The notes under the pieces are model-generated. The model worked only from the letters and a program-made list of their open reading frames with translations. It was not told where the DNA came from and searched no databases. Shown here piece by piece: positions 33,287-42,928 of a stretch of 64,000 bases of DNA. The position numbers and the translations under genes were made by a program. Positions within the stretch are counted from its first letter, which is position 1; the number at the start of each line of letters is the position of its first letter. Origin of the DNA: Pullichristensenella sp963930055 (GTDB lineage: Bacteria > Bacillota > Clostridia > Christensenellales > Aristaeellaceae); contig CAWVKS010000008.1 in the NCBI GenBank assembly GCA_963930055.1, forward strand, positions 434,001-498,000, in the 5' to 3' direction.

Positions 33287-34266
33287 ATACGCAAAAAGTG
33301 CTGGTTTGCGGGGAACACGTCAAAAAGTATTTCCCCGTCAAGGGCGGCTTCTTCTCGGGCAAGACGCGCTATGTCCACGCCGTGGACGACGTATCCATTG
33401 ACATCCGCGAGGGCGAGACGGTCGGCCTTGTGGGCGAGAGCGGCTGCGGCAAGTCCACGCTGGGGCGCGCGCTGATCCGCCTGTCCACGCTGACGGACGG
33501 CCGCGTGACCTTTGACGGCCAGGACATCTCGACCCTCAAGGAAAAGGAGCTGCGCGACCTTCGGCGTCGCATGCAGATCATCTACCAGGACCCCTACGCT
33601 TCCCTCAACCCGCGCATGACCATCCAGGAGGCGGTGGAAGCGCCGCTGGAGAACTTCGGCGTCCCCAAAGAGGAGCGCCGCTCGCGCGTGGTGGACATGG
33701 TGCGCCGCGTGGGCATCAACGAGGAGTGGCTGACGCGCTATCCCCACGAGTTTTCCGGCGGACAGCGACAGCGCATCGTCATCGCCCGCGCGCTGATCGT
33801 CGAGCCGCAGTTCGTCGTCTGCGATGAAGCGGTCTCGGCGCTGGACGTCTCCGTGCGCTCGCAGGTGCTCAACCTCATGCGCGACCTGCAGGAGGAGATG
33901 CACCTGACCTACCTGTTCATCTCCCACGACCTGAGCGTGATCAAGCACATCAGCGACCGCATTGTGGTCATGTATCTGGGCCGCGTGGTCGAGGTCGCCG
34001 AGAAACACGAATTGCTGGACAACGCCCTGCATCCCTACACGCAGGCGCTGATCTCCGCCATCCCCAAGCCCGTGGTGGGCGCGCAGGAGAAGCGTATCGT
34101 CCTTACGGGCGATATCCCCAGCCCCATCGCGCCGCCGAGCGGTTGCCCCTTCCATCCCCGCTGTCCCCATTGCGAGGATATCTGCAAGCGGGAATTGCCG
34201 GCCGTGCGCGACGCCGGGGGCGGCCATCTGGTCGCCTGCCATCGCATCCAGGAAATCCTGGCGTAA
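33283..34266 (+). CDS. dppF: Peptide ABC importer ATPase, DppF type
   Basis: 327-residue ATPase. Walker A GESGCGKST, signature FSGGQRQR, Walker B VVCDEAVSALDVSV, switch SHDLSVIKH, and C-terminal motif SGCPFHPRCPHCEDIC. Starts at GTG 33283 in a GTGA overlap with the dppD stop, with GGGAGGTGG upstream. Confidence 0.94.
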   Translation: MNTQKVLVCGEHVKKYFPVKGGFFSGKTRYVHAVDDVSIDIREGETVGLVGESGCGKSTLGRALIRLSTLTDGRVTFDGQDISTLKEKELRDLRRRMQIIYQDPYASLNPRMTIQEAVEAPLENFGVPKEERRSRVVDMVRRVGINEEWLTRYPHEFSGGQRQRIVIARALIVEPQFVVCDEAVSALDVSVRSQVLNLMRDLQEEMHLTYLFISHDLSVIKHISDRIVVMYLGRVVEVAEKHELLDNALHPYTQALISAIPKPVVGAQEKRIVLTGDIPSPIAPPSGCPFHPRCPHCEDICKRELPAVRDAGGGHLVACHRIQEILA

Positions 34267-34302
34267 ATCCACGCCAAGAAATAAAAGGAAGGAAAGATCA
34301 CT

Positions 34303-35895
34303 ATGCGTACACTCAAAAAGCTGGTAGCCCTGGCTCTGGCTCTGCTGCTGACGCTCGGCGTCGTCGCCGTGGGCAGCGCGGAAGCCGCCGAGAAGGTCGT
34401 CACGCTGGCCACCCCCACGGCCTGGACGACCGTCAACCCGTTCCTCTCCATGGACGGCAGCACCAACTTCATCCATGGCATGATTTGGGAGTCGCTGTTC
34501 AACTACAACAGCAAGGGCGAGATCATTGCCCTGGCCGCTGAAAGCTATGAGGTCAACGAGGCGAAGGACGAGTACACCATCCATCTGCGCGAGACCAACT
34601 TCACCGACGGCGAGCCGATGACGGCGGACGACGTGCTCTTCACCTATGCGCTGAACCTCGATCCCGACCTGGCCACCTCCCGCCATGCCTACATGAAGCA
34701 GATCGCCGGCACGGACGACCAGGGCATGCCGGTTGAAGGCGAGGAATTCGGCCTCGAGAAGATCGACGACCATACCGTGAAGTTCACCCTCAAGCAGCCT
34801 TCTGATGAATTCACCTTCCTCACCAACCTGCGCATGTTCGCCATCATGCCTGAGCACGTCCTCAAGGACATCCCCGTGGCGGACCTCGAGAACTACAACT
34901 TCTTCGAGAACGTGCCCGGCACCGGCCAGGTCATCTATCAGAGCGAGATTCCCGGCGAGCGCATGGAACTTGCGATCAACAAGGACTATGCCCGCGGCGA
35001 GATCGGCTTTGACAAGCTCATTATCCGCGTCATCCCCTCCACCAACCTGCTCAGCGCCTTCATCGCCGGCGAAGCGGATGTCTGCTACATCGCCGCTTCC
35101 GGCGCCCTGCCGCTGGTCGACTACGAGATGGCCGTGGACCAGGAAGGCTTCTCCGTGGTCGAGATCCCCAACCTCAGCTTCTCTGAGCTGGCCATCGACA
35201 ACCAGGATGAGGACCTCAGCGACGTGCGCGTGCGCCAGGCCATCTGCTACGCCATCGACCGCGACGTGATCGTGCAGAACGTGTTCCAGGGCCTCGGCAG
35301 CGCCGTGTACGCCCCCTATGTGCAGACCCATCCCTACTTCAATGCGGACGTCGAGTGGCGTCAGTATGACCCGGACAAGGCCCGCGAGCTGCTGGCCGAG
35401 GCTGGCTGGGACGAGAGCCGCGTGCTGAAGTTCTGCGTGCCTTCCTCTGACGCCAACCGCCAGAAGGCCGCTGTCATCATCCAGCAGTTCCTCGCCGACG
35501 TCGGCATCCAGACCGAGATCACGACGCTGGACAACGCCACCCTCTTTACTTCGATGGTCAACGGCGACTATCAGCTGGGCATGTTCGGTTCCGCCGGCGC
35601 CCTCACGCCCACGGACTTCGCGCCCTGCATGACCCCCGGCAACTCCGTCAACTTCAGCCGCATCACCGACACCCGCTACGCCGAGCTGTTTGCCGCTTCT
35701 GAGAAGGAGCTGACCACCGAGGGCAAGAAGGAATGCCTCGACGAGCTGCAGGAGCTCATCAATGAGGAAGTGCCCTATGTGTTCCTGTACAGCGGCGAGC
35801 ACCTCGCGCTGCTCAGCGACCGCCTGACTGGCGTGAACTACCCGGATTTCTGCCTCTACATCTACGACATGACCACCTGGCAGGTCGCGGACTAA
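34303..35895 (+). CDS. dppA: Peptide ABC importer substrate-binding protein (SBP family 5)
   Basis: 530-residue DppA/OppA-type binding protein. The signal peptide (KLVALALALLLTLGVVAVGSAEA) lacks a lipobox cysteine. Family landmarks: NPFLSMDGSTNFIHGMIWESLF, FTDGEPMTADDVLFTY, and DVRVRQAICYAIDRDVIVQN. Being placed after the ATPases and followed by a peptidase gene suggests a peptide ligand. AAGGAAGGAAAG precedes the ATG. Confidence 0.92.
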   Translation: MRTLKKLVALALALLLTLGVVAVGSAEAAEKVVTLATPTAWTTVNPFLSMDGSTNFIHGMIWESLFNYNSKGEIIALAAESYEVNEAKDEYTIHLRETNFTDGEPMTADDVLFTYALNLDPDLATSRHAYMKQIAGTDDQGMPVEGEEFGLEKIDDHTVKFTLKQPSDEFTFLTNLRMFAIMPEHVLKDIPVADLENYNFFENVPGTGQVIYQSEIPGERMELAINKDYARGEIGFDKLIIRVIPSTNLLSAFIAGEADVCYIAASGALPLVDYEMAVDQEGFSVVEIPNLSFSELAIDNQDEDLSDVRVRQAICYAIDRDVIVQNVFQGLGSAVYAPYVQTHPYFNADVEWRQYDPDKARELLAEAGWDESRVLKFCVPSSDANRQKAAVIIQQFLADVGIQTEITTLDNATLFTSMVNGDYQLGMFGSAGALTPTDFAPCMTPGNSVNFSRITDTRYAELFAASEKELTTEGKKECLDELQELINEEVPYVFLYSGEHLALLSDRLTGVNYPDFCLYIYDMTTWQVAD

Positions 35896-35926
35896 CGGCA
35901 GCAAAACAACCTATATTGGCTTGACC

Positions 35927-35969
35927 AAGGCATTGCCCCCGCGCCGTAAGGCAATGGGGGCAATGCTTT
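35927..35969 (+). terminator. Hairpin after the peptide-binding-protein gene
   Basis: 14-bp stem with one mismatch (35927-35940 against 35956-35969) around a 15-nt loop, ending in TTT. It lies just before the ribosome binding site of the peptidase gene, so it probably terminates only part of the transcripts. Confidence 0.6.
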
Positions 35970-35984
35970 CACAAGGAGACAAAC

Positions 35985-37979
35985 ATGAAAAACACCATTC
36001 AGATCAATTCGTTTATGCAGGTCAAGGGCGTAGGCCATGTGGAGATTTCGCCCAGCGGCGCGCAGACGGCCTTTGTGGTCACGCGGGCAAACGACGACCT
36101 GCGCGGCTACACCAGCCACGTCGCCGTTTACGACCATGCGGCCAGCGCGCGGCGCTACTATCCCCAGTGGCTGGGCGAGGAGGTCGTGTTTCGCACGGAG
36201 GACGAGCTGCTGTCCCTGCACGCCTGCCCGCCCAACGCCGTGGAATTCGGCACGGAGATCTGGCAGGGCAGCGCCCGGGAAGGCAACGCGCGCAGGCTGT
36301 GCACGATCCCCTTCAAGGCGGTGAGCATACTCGGCATGCGCGATCACGACACGATGATCGTCAAGGGCACGGATCACGCGGCCGTGGCGGAGCGCCTTTC
36401 CGGGCTGGAGGGCGACGAACGGGGCCGTGAGATCGCGCGCATCGAGGACGAGCGTTCGCGCTTTTCGGTGTTTGACGAATACCCGTACTACTTCAACGGC
36501 AAGGGGATCATAAACGGCGAGCGGACGAACATCTACGCGGTGAACGTGGAGACGGGCGCGTACAAGAGCCTGTTTCCGCAGGGGTTCTACATCGAGAACG
36601 CCACGTATTCGCGGGAGATGGGGAAGGTGCTGGCGTGCGGGTTCCAGCCCTACCGCGTGCGCATGTACAAGGAAGCGCTGTTCCTGGCCAGCGACGATGG
36701 CGGGGAATGGCGGGAGCTGATCCCTGCGGAGCGCTTCCGCATCGAGCGCGTGGCGCTGTGGCAGGGGCGCGGCGTGATCACCGTGAACATGGAGATCCCC
36801 GGCAGCGGCCGCCACACGAGCACGCGCATCCTCTGGGTGGATTGCGCGACCGGCGCGACCGACCCCATGTCCCCACAGCCGTTCTATGTCGGCAACCCCG
36901 TGCTCAGCGACGTGCGCCTGGGCGCCGGGCGCGACTTCAAGGCGGACGGCGACTGGCTCTACTGCCTGCAGGGCGACGCGGAGGACTGCTACCTGATGCG
37001 TTACAGCGCGGACGGGCGGCGCGAGAAGGTGGCCGGGGAATGCGGCTCGGTCGACGCCTTTGACGTGCGCGACGGCGTCGTCCGCTGCACGGCCATGCAG
37101 GTGCGCGACGGCAGCCTGCCGGAACTCTATGAGGTCGAAAACGGCAGCCTGCGCAGGCTCACGGATCTGAACGGCTGGTTCCTGCGCAACTACAACGTGC
37201 AGCCGCTTGAGCCGCTCACCTTTACCTGCGACGAGGGCGTGGACATCCATGGCTTCGTCCTCAAGCCCGTGGGCTACGAGCCGGGCAAGCGCTATCCCAT
37301 GATCCTCGACATCCACGGCGGCCCCGGCATGGCCTATGGGCAGCTGTTTATGCACGAGATGCAGTACTGGGCGGCGCAGGGCTACTTCGTGGCCTTCTGC
37401 AACCCCCGCGGCAGCTGTTCGCGCGGCGAGAAGTTCGCCAACATCTTCGGCAAATTCGGCACTATGGATTACGACGACCTGATGCGCTTTACGGACGTGG
37501 TGCTGGAAAAGTACCCGGACATCGACCCGAAGCGCATGGGCGTGACCGGTGGTTCCTACGGCGGCTATATCACCAACTGGATCATCGGCCACACCGACCG
37601 CTTTGCCGCCGCCGCCTCGCAGCGCTCCATCTCCAACATGATGACGATGGACGGCGTCAGCGACTGCGCCGGCTACCTCTGCGAAGAGTGGACGTTCGCC
37701 ACCGCCTGGACGGATATTCAACAGGTCTGGCGGCTCGCCCCGCTGGCCTACGCCAAAAACGTCAGGACGCCGACGCTGTTTTTGCAGTCGGACGAGGACT
37801 TCCGCTGCCCGCCCACGGAGGCTTTGCAGATGTTCACCGCCGTCTTGCAGACGGGCACGGAGGCGCGCATGGTGCTCTTCAAGGGCGAATGCCACGGCCT
37901 GTCGCGCAACGGCAAGCCGGTCAACCGCACACAGCGCCTCAAGGAGATCACCTGCTGGATGGACGCGCACTGCAAGTAA
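35985..37979 (+). CDS. Prolyl oligopeptidase-family serine peptidase (S9)
   Basis: 664-residue cytoplasmic peptidase: an N-terminal beta-propeller-like region (residues 1-400) and a C-terminal alpha/beta hydrolase. Catalytic triad: S524 in GGSYGGY, D605 in DEDFRCP, H637 in GECHG; oxyanion region HGGPGMAYGQ. Family members cleave short peptides or acylated amino acids. As the last gene after a peptide importer it would digest what is imported. CAAGGAGAC precedes the ATG and a strong terminator follows. Confidence 0.92.
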   Translation: MKNTIQINSFMQVKGVGHVEISPSGAQTAFVVTRANDDLRGYTSHVAVYDHAASARRYYPQWLGEEVVFRTEDELLSLHACPPNAVEFGTEIWQGSAREGNARRLCTIPFKAVSILGMRDHDTMIVKGTDHAAVAERLSGLEGDERGREIARIEDERSRFSVFDEYPYYFNGKGIINGERTNIYAVNVETGAYKSLFPQGFYIENATYSREMGKVLACGFQPYRVRMYKEALFLASDDGGEWRELIPAERFRIERVALWQGRGVITVNMEIPGSGRHTSTRILWVDCATGATDPMSPQPFYVGNPVLSDVRLGAGRDFKADGDWLYCLQGDAEDCYLMRYSADGRREKVAGECGSVDAFDVRDGVVRCTAMQVRDGSLPELYEVENGSLRRLTDLNGWFLRNYNVQPLEPLTFTCDEGVDIHGFVLKPVGYEPGKRYPMILDIHGGPGMAYGQLFMHEMQYWAAQGYFVAFCNPRGSCSRGEKFANIFGKFGTMDYDDLMRFTDVVLEKYPDIDPKRMGVTGGSYGGYITNWIIGHTDRFAAAASQRSISNMMTMDGVSDCAGYLCEEWTFATAWTDIQQVWRLAPLAYAKNVRTPTLFLQSDEDFRCPPTEALQMFTAVLQTGTEARMVLFKGECHGLSRNGKPVNRTQRLKEITCWMDAHCK

Positions 37980-38014
37980 AAGCACCGCACATGATCGGGA
38001 TACAAGGCAAAGGC

Positions 38015-38046
38015 GGACGCCCCGGGAACAAATTCCCGGGGCGTCC
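38015..38046. terminator. Bidirectional terminator after the S9 peptidase
   Basis: Perfect 14-bp stem GGACGCCCCGGGAA / TTCCCGGGGCGTCC with a 4-nt loop, between converging genes. Confidence 0.88.
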
Positions 38047-38067
38047 ATTCTTTGCCCGGCGGCCGGC

Positions 38068-39018
38068 TCAGGTGGCCTGGGGCAGCAGCGAGAGCATGCG
38101 CCGCGCCGTGCGGTCGTCCACATACAGGTCAGTGCAGATGCCCGCGGCGGCGGCGCAGACGGCCGCGTGCGCCTTTTCTTCTTCGGTGACGATGAGTATG
38201 CGCAGCTCCTTTTCGCGGATCTCCTGCCAGGAAAGGCCGGTCAGGCGGCGCTCAAGGCTCGCGTCGATCAACTCGCCGCGCCCGTTGAAGTAGTGCAGAA
38301 GCACGTTGCCCACCGCGCCCTGGATGGAGAGCGCCTTCACGGCTTCCCCGTCCAGATGGGAGCTCGCTTCGCTGAGCGAATCGACGGAGAACACGGCCAC
38401 ACGCGCGGCGCGGGCGGCGTCCAGCGCCTCGGCCACGCGCGGCGAGCGGCGCAAAAGCTGCGCCAGCTCCTCCGTGTCGGCGACGCCCGGGGCGGGGATG
38501 GGCGCGGCCCTGCCCCCGTAATGGGCGGCAAAGGCAGCCACGGCGGCGAAATCATCCAGCAGGTCGCCCGCCTGCGCGGCAAAGCCGGCAAGCGTCGTAA
38601 AGCACAGGCCGGCGATGGGGCTTTCCGGCCGGACGAGGCAGCGGGAGAGCGCGCGCAGCGTCTTGCCCTCGCCCAGCCCCACCGTGTCGCCCACCAGCAG
38701 CAAGCGGTTCAGCTCCGCCGCCAGCGCGGAGGCAACGCCCCGCAGGCGGCTGGTGGGGTCGTCCAGGTAACAGGGCACCACGCGCACGCTTTCCAGCGCC
38801 AGGCGCTCCCTGAGCTCCCGGGCAAGCTGGTCGGCGCTCTCGTCCGAAAACAGGTTGAATTCAAAACGCACCAGTTTTTCCGCCCGCGCCCGCTGCAGGA
38901 TGCGGCAGATCGAGGATCTGGAGATGTGCTCCATTTCGCTGATCTCGCGCTGCGTGTATCCGCCCTCGTAGTACTCGATGAGGACGCGGTTGATCAGCCG
39001 GCGGTCTTGTTCGCTCAT
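38068..39018 (-). CDS. SorC/DeoR-type sugar-binding transcriptional regulator
   Basis: 316-residue regulator of the SorC family. N-terminal helix-turn-helix (EGGYTQREISEMEHISRSSI) followed by a phosphosugar-isomerase-like ligand domain (RVVPCYLDDPTSRLRGVAS, GDTVGLGEGKTL). Effector is usually a phosphorylated sugar. It ends the operon SDR, GH51, SorC and probably regulates it. Confidence 0.87.
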   Translation of the reverse strand: MSEQDRRLINRVLIEYYEGGYTQREISEMEHISRSSICRILQRARAEKLVRFEFNLFSDESADQLARELRERLALESVRVVPCYLDDPTSRLRGVASALAAELNRLLLVGDTVGLGEGKTLRALSRCLVRPESPIAGLCFTTLAGFAAQAGDLLDDFAAVAAFAAHYGGRAAPIPAPGVADTEELAQLLRRSPRVAEALDAARAARVAVFSVDSLSEASSHLDGEAVKALSIQGAVGNVLLHYFNGRGELIDASLERRLTGLSWQEIREKELRILIVTEEEKAHAAVCAAAAGICTDLYVDDRTARRMLSLLPQAT

Positions 39019-39036
39019 GTACCGCGCCTTTCCGGC

Positions 39037-40545
39037 TTACGCCTTCACAAGGCGGATCACGTTCCAGGAAAGCGGCTCCAGACTGGCGCAGAGCTTGCCA
39101 TCTTCAAAGGCCGCCCCGCCGCCGGTGCGCGGCTTCACGCGCTCGGGATCCTCTTCCGTGTTCGTGGCCTTGGGGTCGCGGTCGGAGAGCACGATGTGTT
39201 CGCCCGCCGCATAGCCGGTTTCGAAGCCGCGCAGCTCGACTTCGAGCGGCAGCGCCTCGTCCATGCTGCGGTTGATGGCGAAAATGGTGATGGAGCCATC
39301 GTCGCAGAGGACGGGGATGGCGTCGAGGTAGGGCACGTCGGTGTATTCCGTGCTGTCGTAGCGCGGGGAGTCGATGCTCGGGTTCAGCACGGTGCCGCGG
39401 CCATACTGCGAATAGTGCAGGTAGGTATAATACGGCGGCAGTACCCAGCAGCCGCCGCCCGTGCGGGTGCGGATGTGGGAGATGCAGTTGACCAGCTCGG
39501 AGATGCAGGCGATCTTGACGATGTCCGCGTTGCGCAGTATGGTGATGAGCATGGAGCCCAGCGCCACCGCGTCCTCCACGGTGTACACATCCTCCAGCAG
39601 CGAGGGGGCGTAGCCCCAGCGCGGCTTTTCAAAGCGCTCGTTGCCGGCCACGGTGTGCCAGGTGTTGAACTCGTCAAAGGAGATGTACAGGTCGCGGTCG
39701 CTGCGCTTTTTCACCTTGATGTAGGAAAACAGCGCCGCCACCTGCTTGAAGAAGGCGTCCGTGGAGAGCGTCTTGGCCAGGTAGTCGGGGGTGTCGTTTT
39801 TGAGGTTGCTGATGTAGTGGTGCACGGAGAGGAAGTCCACGAAATCGTAGGCCTGGTCGAGCGCCTCCACGTCGAAATTGGGGAAGGTGGGCTGCCAGGG
39901 GTTGGAGGAGCCGGCCAGCACTGTCTTGATCTCCGGGTCGATCAGCTTCATGGCCTTGGAGGCCTCGCGCGCCAGGCGGCCGTATACGTGGCCGTCGGTC
40001 TGGCCCACCTGCCACACGCCGTCGATCTCGTTGGAGAGGCACCAGTATTTGTAGTTGTGCGGCTTTTCATAGCCGTGGGAGCGGCGCAGGTCAGACCAGT
40101 AGGTGCCCTTTTCCATGTTGCAGTATTCCACGCAGTCCATGGCTTCGAGCACGCCGCGCGTGGCCAGGTTGACGGTCATCAGCACGTCCGAGCCGTTGGC
40201 GCGGGACCAGTCGGCGAATTCGTTGAGGCCGAATTCGTTGGTCTCGATGCACTGCCAGGCCACCTCGGCGCGGTGCGGGCGCTTCTCCTTGGGGCCGATG
40301 GAGTCCTCCCAGCGGAAGGTGGAGGTGTAGTTGCCGCCGGGGAAGCGGTTGGCGGTCAGCCTGAGGGGACGGACGTAACGCATCACGTCCTGGCGAATGC
40401 CGTGCTCGTCGGCGGTGGGGTGGCCGGGCTCGTAGAGGCCGCCGTAGATGCAGCGGCCCAGCGGCTCCACAAAGGAGCTGAACAGCTTGGGGTCGGTGCG
40501 GGCGATGATATAATCCTTATCGAGGATGACGCGGGCCTTGTTCAT
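39037..40545 (-). CDS. abfA: GH51 alpha-L-arabinofuranosidase
   Basis: 502-residue cytoplasmic glycosidase. The acid/base E173 lies in CLSNEIDG (canonical GNEMDG; the Gly is Ser here) and the nucleophile E292 in ISFDEFNTWH, positions that match E175 and E294 of Geobacillus AbfA. Also FRWEDSIGP and SVHHY. It releases L-arabinose from arabinoxylan or arabinan fragments. AGGAGGAAACACC precedes the ATG. Confidence 0.94.
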   Translation of the reverse strand: MNKARVILDKDYIIARTDPKLFSSFVEPLGRCIYGGLYEPGHPTADEHGIRQDVMRYVRPLRLTANRFPGGNYTSTFRWEDSIGPKEKRPHRAEVAWQCIETNEFGLNEFADWSRANGSDVLMTVNLATRGVLEAMDCVEYCNMEKGTYWSDLRRSHGYEKPHNYKYWCLSNEIDGVWQVGQTDGHVYGRLAREASKAMKLIDPEIKTVLAGSSNPWQPTFPNFDVEALDQAYDFVDFLSVHHYISNLKNDTPDYLAKTLSTDAFFKQVAALFSYIKVKKRSDRDLYISFDEFNTWHTVAGNERFEKPRWGYAPSLLEDVYTVEDAVALGSMLITILRNADIVKIACISELVNCISHIRTRTGGGCWVLPPYYTYLHYSQYGRGTVLNPSIDSPRYDSTEYTDVPYLDAIPVLCDDGSITIFAINRSMDEALPLEVELRGFETGYAAGEHIVLSDRDPKATNTEEDPERVKPRTGGGAAFEDGKLCASLEPLSWNVIRLVKA

Positions 40546-40580
40546 GGTGTTTCCTCCTGTTTTACAAACTCTCGGATGGC

Positions 40581-41285
40581 TTACCAGGCGCGGGGCGTGC
40601 CGTCGTAGTCAAAATACATGCCGGAATCCAGGTCGTGCATGTACTTTTCGCCCAAATCGGCGATGCTGCGGGCGGAGTCGGCGGGCATCACGGGGGCCTG
40701 GTTGCCGCCCATGGAGGTACGCATCCAGCCCGGATGCACCAGCAGCACCTTCACGCCGTCGGGCTTTAAGTAGCGCTGGAGGATGACGGACTGTATGTTC
40801 AAGGAAGCCTTGGACATGCAGTAGTCGTAGCGGTTGATGTAGTCGGCGTGGGTGGTCATGCTGCCGGCCTCGGAGGAGATGTTCAGAAGCAGGCGGTCCT
40901 CACCCTTGCGCAGCATGTCCACGCAGGCCTTGACGATGCGCAGCGGCCCCAGGGCATTGATGTCGAACATGCGGATGGAGCCGTCGATGTCGAAGTCCTC
41001 CAGCAGGTTTTCGCTCTGCTTGAAGAGCACGCCCACGGCGTTGAGCAGTATATCCAGCGAATCGGTCTGCGCGCGCACCTGGGCGGCCATGGCCTCCACG
41101 GACGCGGTGCTGGTGGCGTCCATCTCATGGAACGTATAGTGGCCTTCGGATGCGGCGAGTATGGCTTCGGTGGCCTCGCTGCGCTTCAGGTCCGCGCCGA
41201 ACACGCGGTATCCACGCGAAAGGTATTCGCGGACGAGGCAGGAGCCCAGGCCGCCGGAAGCGCCGGTGATCAGTATGGTTTTCAT
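40581..41285 (-). CDS. Short-chain dehydrogenase/reductase
   Basis: 234-residue SDR. TGASGGLG at residues 7-14, NAVGVL, NISSEAG, YCMSK, and HPGWMRTSMGG. ATG 41285 (MKTILITG) follows AAGGAGGAT; the longer frame upstream runs through the promoter. It heads the GH51 operon and is a paralogue of the SDRs at 27858 and 43822. Confidence 0.88.
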   Translation of the reverse strand: MKTILITGASGGLGSCLVREYLSRGYRVFGADLKRSEATEAILAASEGHYTFHEMDATSTASVEAMAAQVRAQTDSLDILLNAVGVLFKQSENLLEDFDIDGSIRMFDINALGPLRIVKACVDMLRKGEDRLLLNISSEAGSMTTHADYINRYDYCMSKASLNIQSVILQRYLKPDGVKVLLVHPGWMRTSMGGNQAPVMPADSARSIADLGEKYMHDLDSGMYFDYDGTPRAW

Positions 41286-41381
41286 GGCAGATCCTCCTTC
41301 ATGCAGGGAATGGTCGATCAGTACGGTATGATGTTTCAAAGGTTCAATTTTGTTACATTTGCATACAAACAGTTCAAGCAT

Positions 41382-41411
41382 ATTATAGCATGTTTCTCGG
41401 TTGATTGTCAA
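41382..41411 (-). promoter_or_regulatory. Promoter of the SDR/GH51/SorC operon
   Basis: Minus strand TTGACA (41411-41406), 18-nt spacer, TATAAT (41387-41382). Nothing else is supported in the rest of the 41286-41729 gap except the promoter at 41628. Confidence 0.82.
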
Positions 41412-41627
41412 TAAAAACGACAAACAGGCCGTGTTTTTGGAGAAATTATCCGAATTAAAGGCGCAAAAATCTGTATTTGGCTGCAAACTTAACTGAAACA
41501 TACTGTAATAGCGTGAATTGGAAGGGCGCTCCCCGCCCGTCGCGCCGCGTTTGGGGCGCTCTGGAGGGCAAAAAGGGCGCGTTTTTGCCTCCGCGGCCGG
41601 CGCGGCGCTTTTCATGCATGCTGGCTA

Positions 41628-41656
41628 TTGCAAAAAATCCCTGCCTCATATATAAT
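41628..41656 (+). promoter_or_regulatory. Promoter of the LacI pseudogene
   Basis: TTGCAA (41628-41633), 17-nt spacer, TATAAT (41651-41656), 74 nt before the ATG. Confidence 0.65.
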
Positions 41657-41729
41657 GTTTTGGGAAACGGTTGCAACGCAAACATTCTGACCGAGGGGGA
41701 AGGAAGCGATTCCGTCGCTTTTGAACGCT

Positions 41730-42754
41730 ATGCCGATCCAACACAAAAATATCACCATCCGCGAGGTCGCCGAGATCGCCGGCGTCTCTACCGCCACCAT
41801 CTCGCGGGTGCTCAACCACTCCGACAAGGTATCCCCCGCAGACCGCCGCCCACGTCGAGGCCATCCTTGAACGGACGGGCTACGCCTGCCGCGGCCGCGC
41901 GCACGCGGAGCGGCCGGAGCGCGCCGCGCGTAACCGCCGCGTGCTCATCATCGTGCCCAGCCTGGCCAACACGTTCTTTGGCAGCGTCATCAGCGCCATC
42001 ACCTCCAGCCTTTCGCTGGCGGATGTGGACGTCAACCTCAGCGTGACGGGGTATTCCGTCGTACACGAGCGCCGCGCCCTGCAACAGCTGGCCGCGGGCG
42101 TGTTCGACGGCGCGATCTCCTTCCATACGGAGCTGGGGGCGGAGGAAATGTCCCAGTTCATCGGCAAGTATCCCTTCGTCATGTCCTGCAACTATCAGGA
42201 GCAGCTGCATTGCAGCACGGTGGCCATCGACGACCGCAAGGCCATGTTTGAGCTGGCGGAATACCTCATCCAGCGCGGCCACGGGCGCATCGCCCTCATC
42301 ACCGGCGTGGCCGGCCCCAGCATACAGCGCAAGCAGGGCTACCTGGACGCGCTCGCGCAGTACGGCATCCCCGTGCGGCCGGAATACATCGTCGAGCCTG
42401 TGCGCCAGTACGGCTTTGAATACGAGGTGGGCGCGCGCTTCTGCGAGCAGTTCCTCTCCCTGCCGGAGCCGCCTACGGCGATCCTCTTGCACGTTCGACA
42501 CCTACGCCGTCGGCGCGGTGAGCTGCGCCGTGCGCCGGGGCGTGCGCGTGGGCGAGGAGCTGGCCGTGATCGGCTTTGACAATTCGCCGATCTCCAAGGT
42601 GTTTTACCCCACGGTGTCCAGCGTCTCACACTAGATCGCGTGTTTGGGCGCGAACGCCGCGCAGCTGCTGCTCGGGCAGATGCAGACCGGCGACCTCACG
42701 CCCAAGACCATTTTCCTGCCCCATGAGCTGATCCTGCGCGAATCCTGCCGCTGA
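41730..42754 (+). pseudogene. LacI-family regulator, broken by two frameshifts and a stop
   Basis: Begins ITIREVAEIAGVSTATISRVLNHSDKV, a normal LacI helix-turn-helix. An extra C in the run near 41830-41834 breaks the frame; reading resumes with TAAHVEAILERTGYA and a good effector domain (VLIIVPSLANTFFGSVIS, SCNYQEQ, RGHGRIALITG). An extra base near 42485 breaks it again (TAILCTFDTYAVGAV in the restored frame), and a TAG at 42632-42634 replaces the CAG expected in SVSHQIA. It ends ILRESCR at 42754. Three lesions make sequencing error unlikely as the only cause. Confidence 0.9.
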
Positions 42755-42823
42755 CGGGAAGCGGGCAAAGCGCCCCCGGCCGGGAAGGGCGGCGCGCCCG
42801 GTGCACCGGCAAAGCCTATCAAC

Positions 42824-42866
42824 GCAAAAATTGCCCTGATCGAAGGAGGATCAGGGCAATTTTTGC
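42824..42866. terminator. Bidirectional terminator hairpin, relative of the 191-bp repeat
   Basis: Perfect 17-bp inverted repeat GCAAAAATTGCCCTGAT / ATCAGGGCAATTTTTGC with a 9-nt loop, between the LacI pseudogene and the converging isomerase gene. The sequence before it (AAAGCCTATCAAC) and the stem follow the hairpin end of the repeat at 46413-46603 but with compensating base changes. Confidence 0.82.
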
Positions 42867-42928
42867 GCTCCGGCGGCGGGGCGGCCGGCCTTGCGGGGGC
42901 GCTCCGGCCGCAAGCCGGCTTCCCCGGC

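Noticed and set aside
33118..35904. A 928-codon open frame on the minus strand
   Set aside because: Antisense shadow of dppF and the peptide-binding-protein gene, with no ribosome binding site or domain.
38167..40608. An 813-codon open frame on the plus strand
   Set aside because: Antisense to SorC and GH51, whose catalytic motifs are clear on the minus strand.
42809..42866. CRISPR-like or IS-end interpretation of the palindromes
   Set aside because: No regularly spaced repeats or spacers occur anywhere in the window and no transposase gene adjoins the palindromes; terminator or structured repeat fits better.
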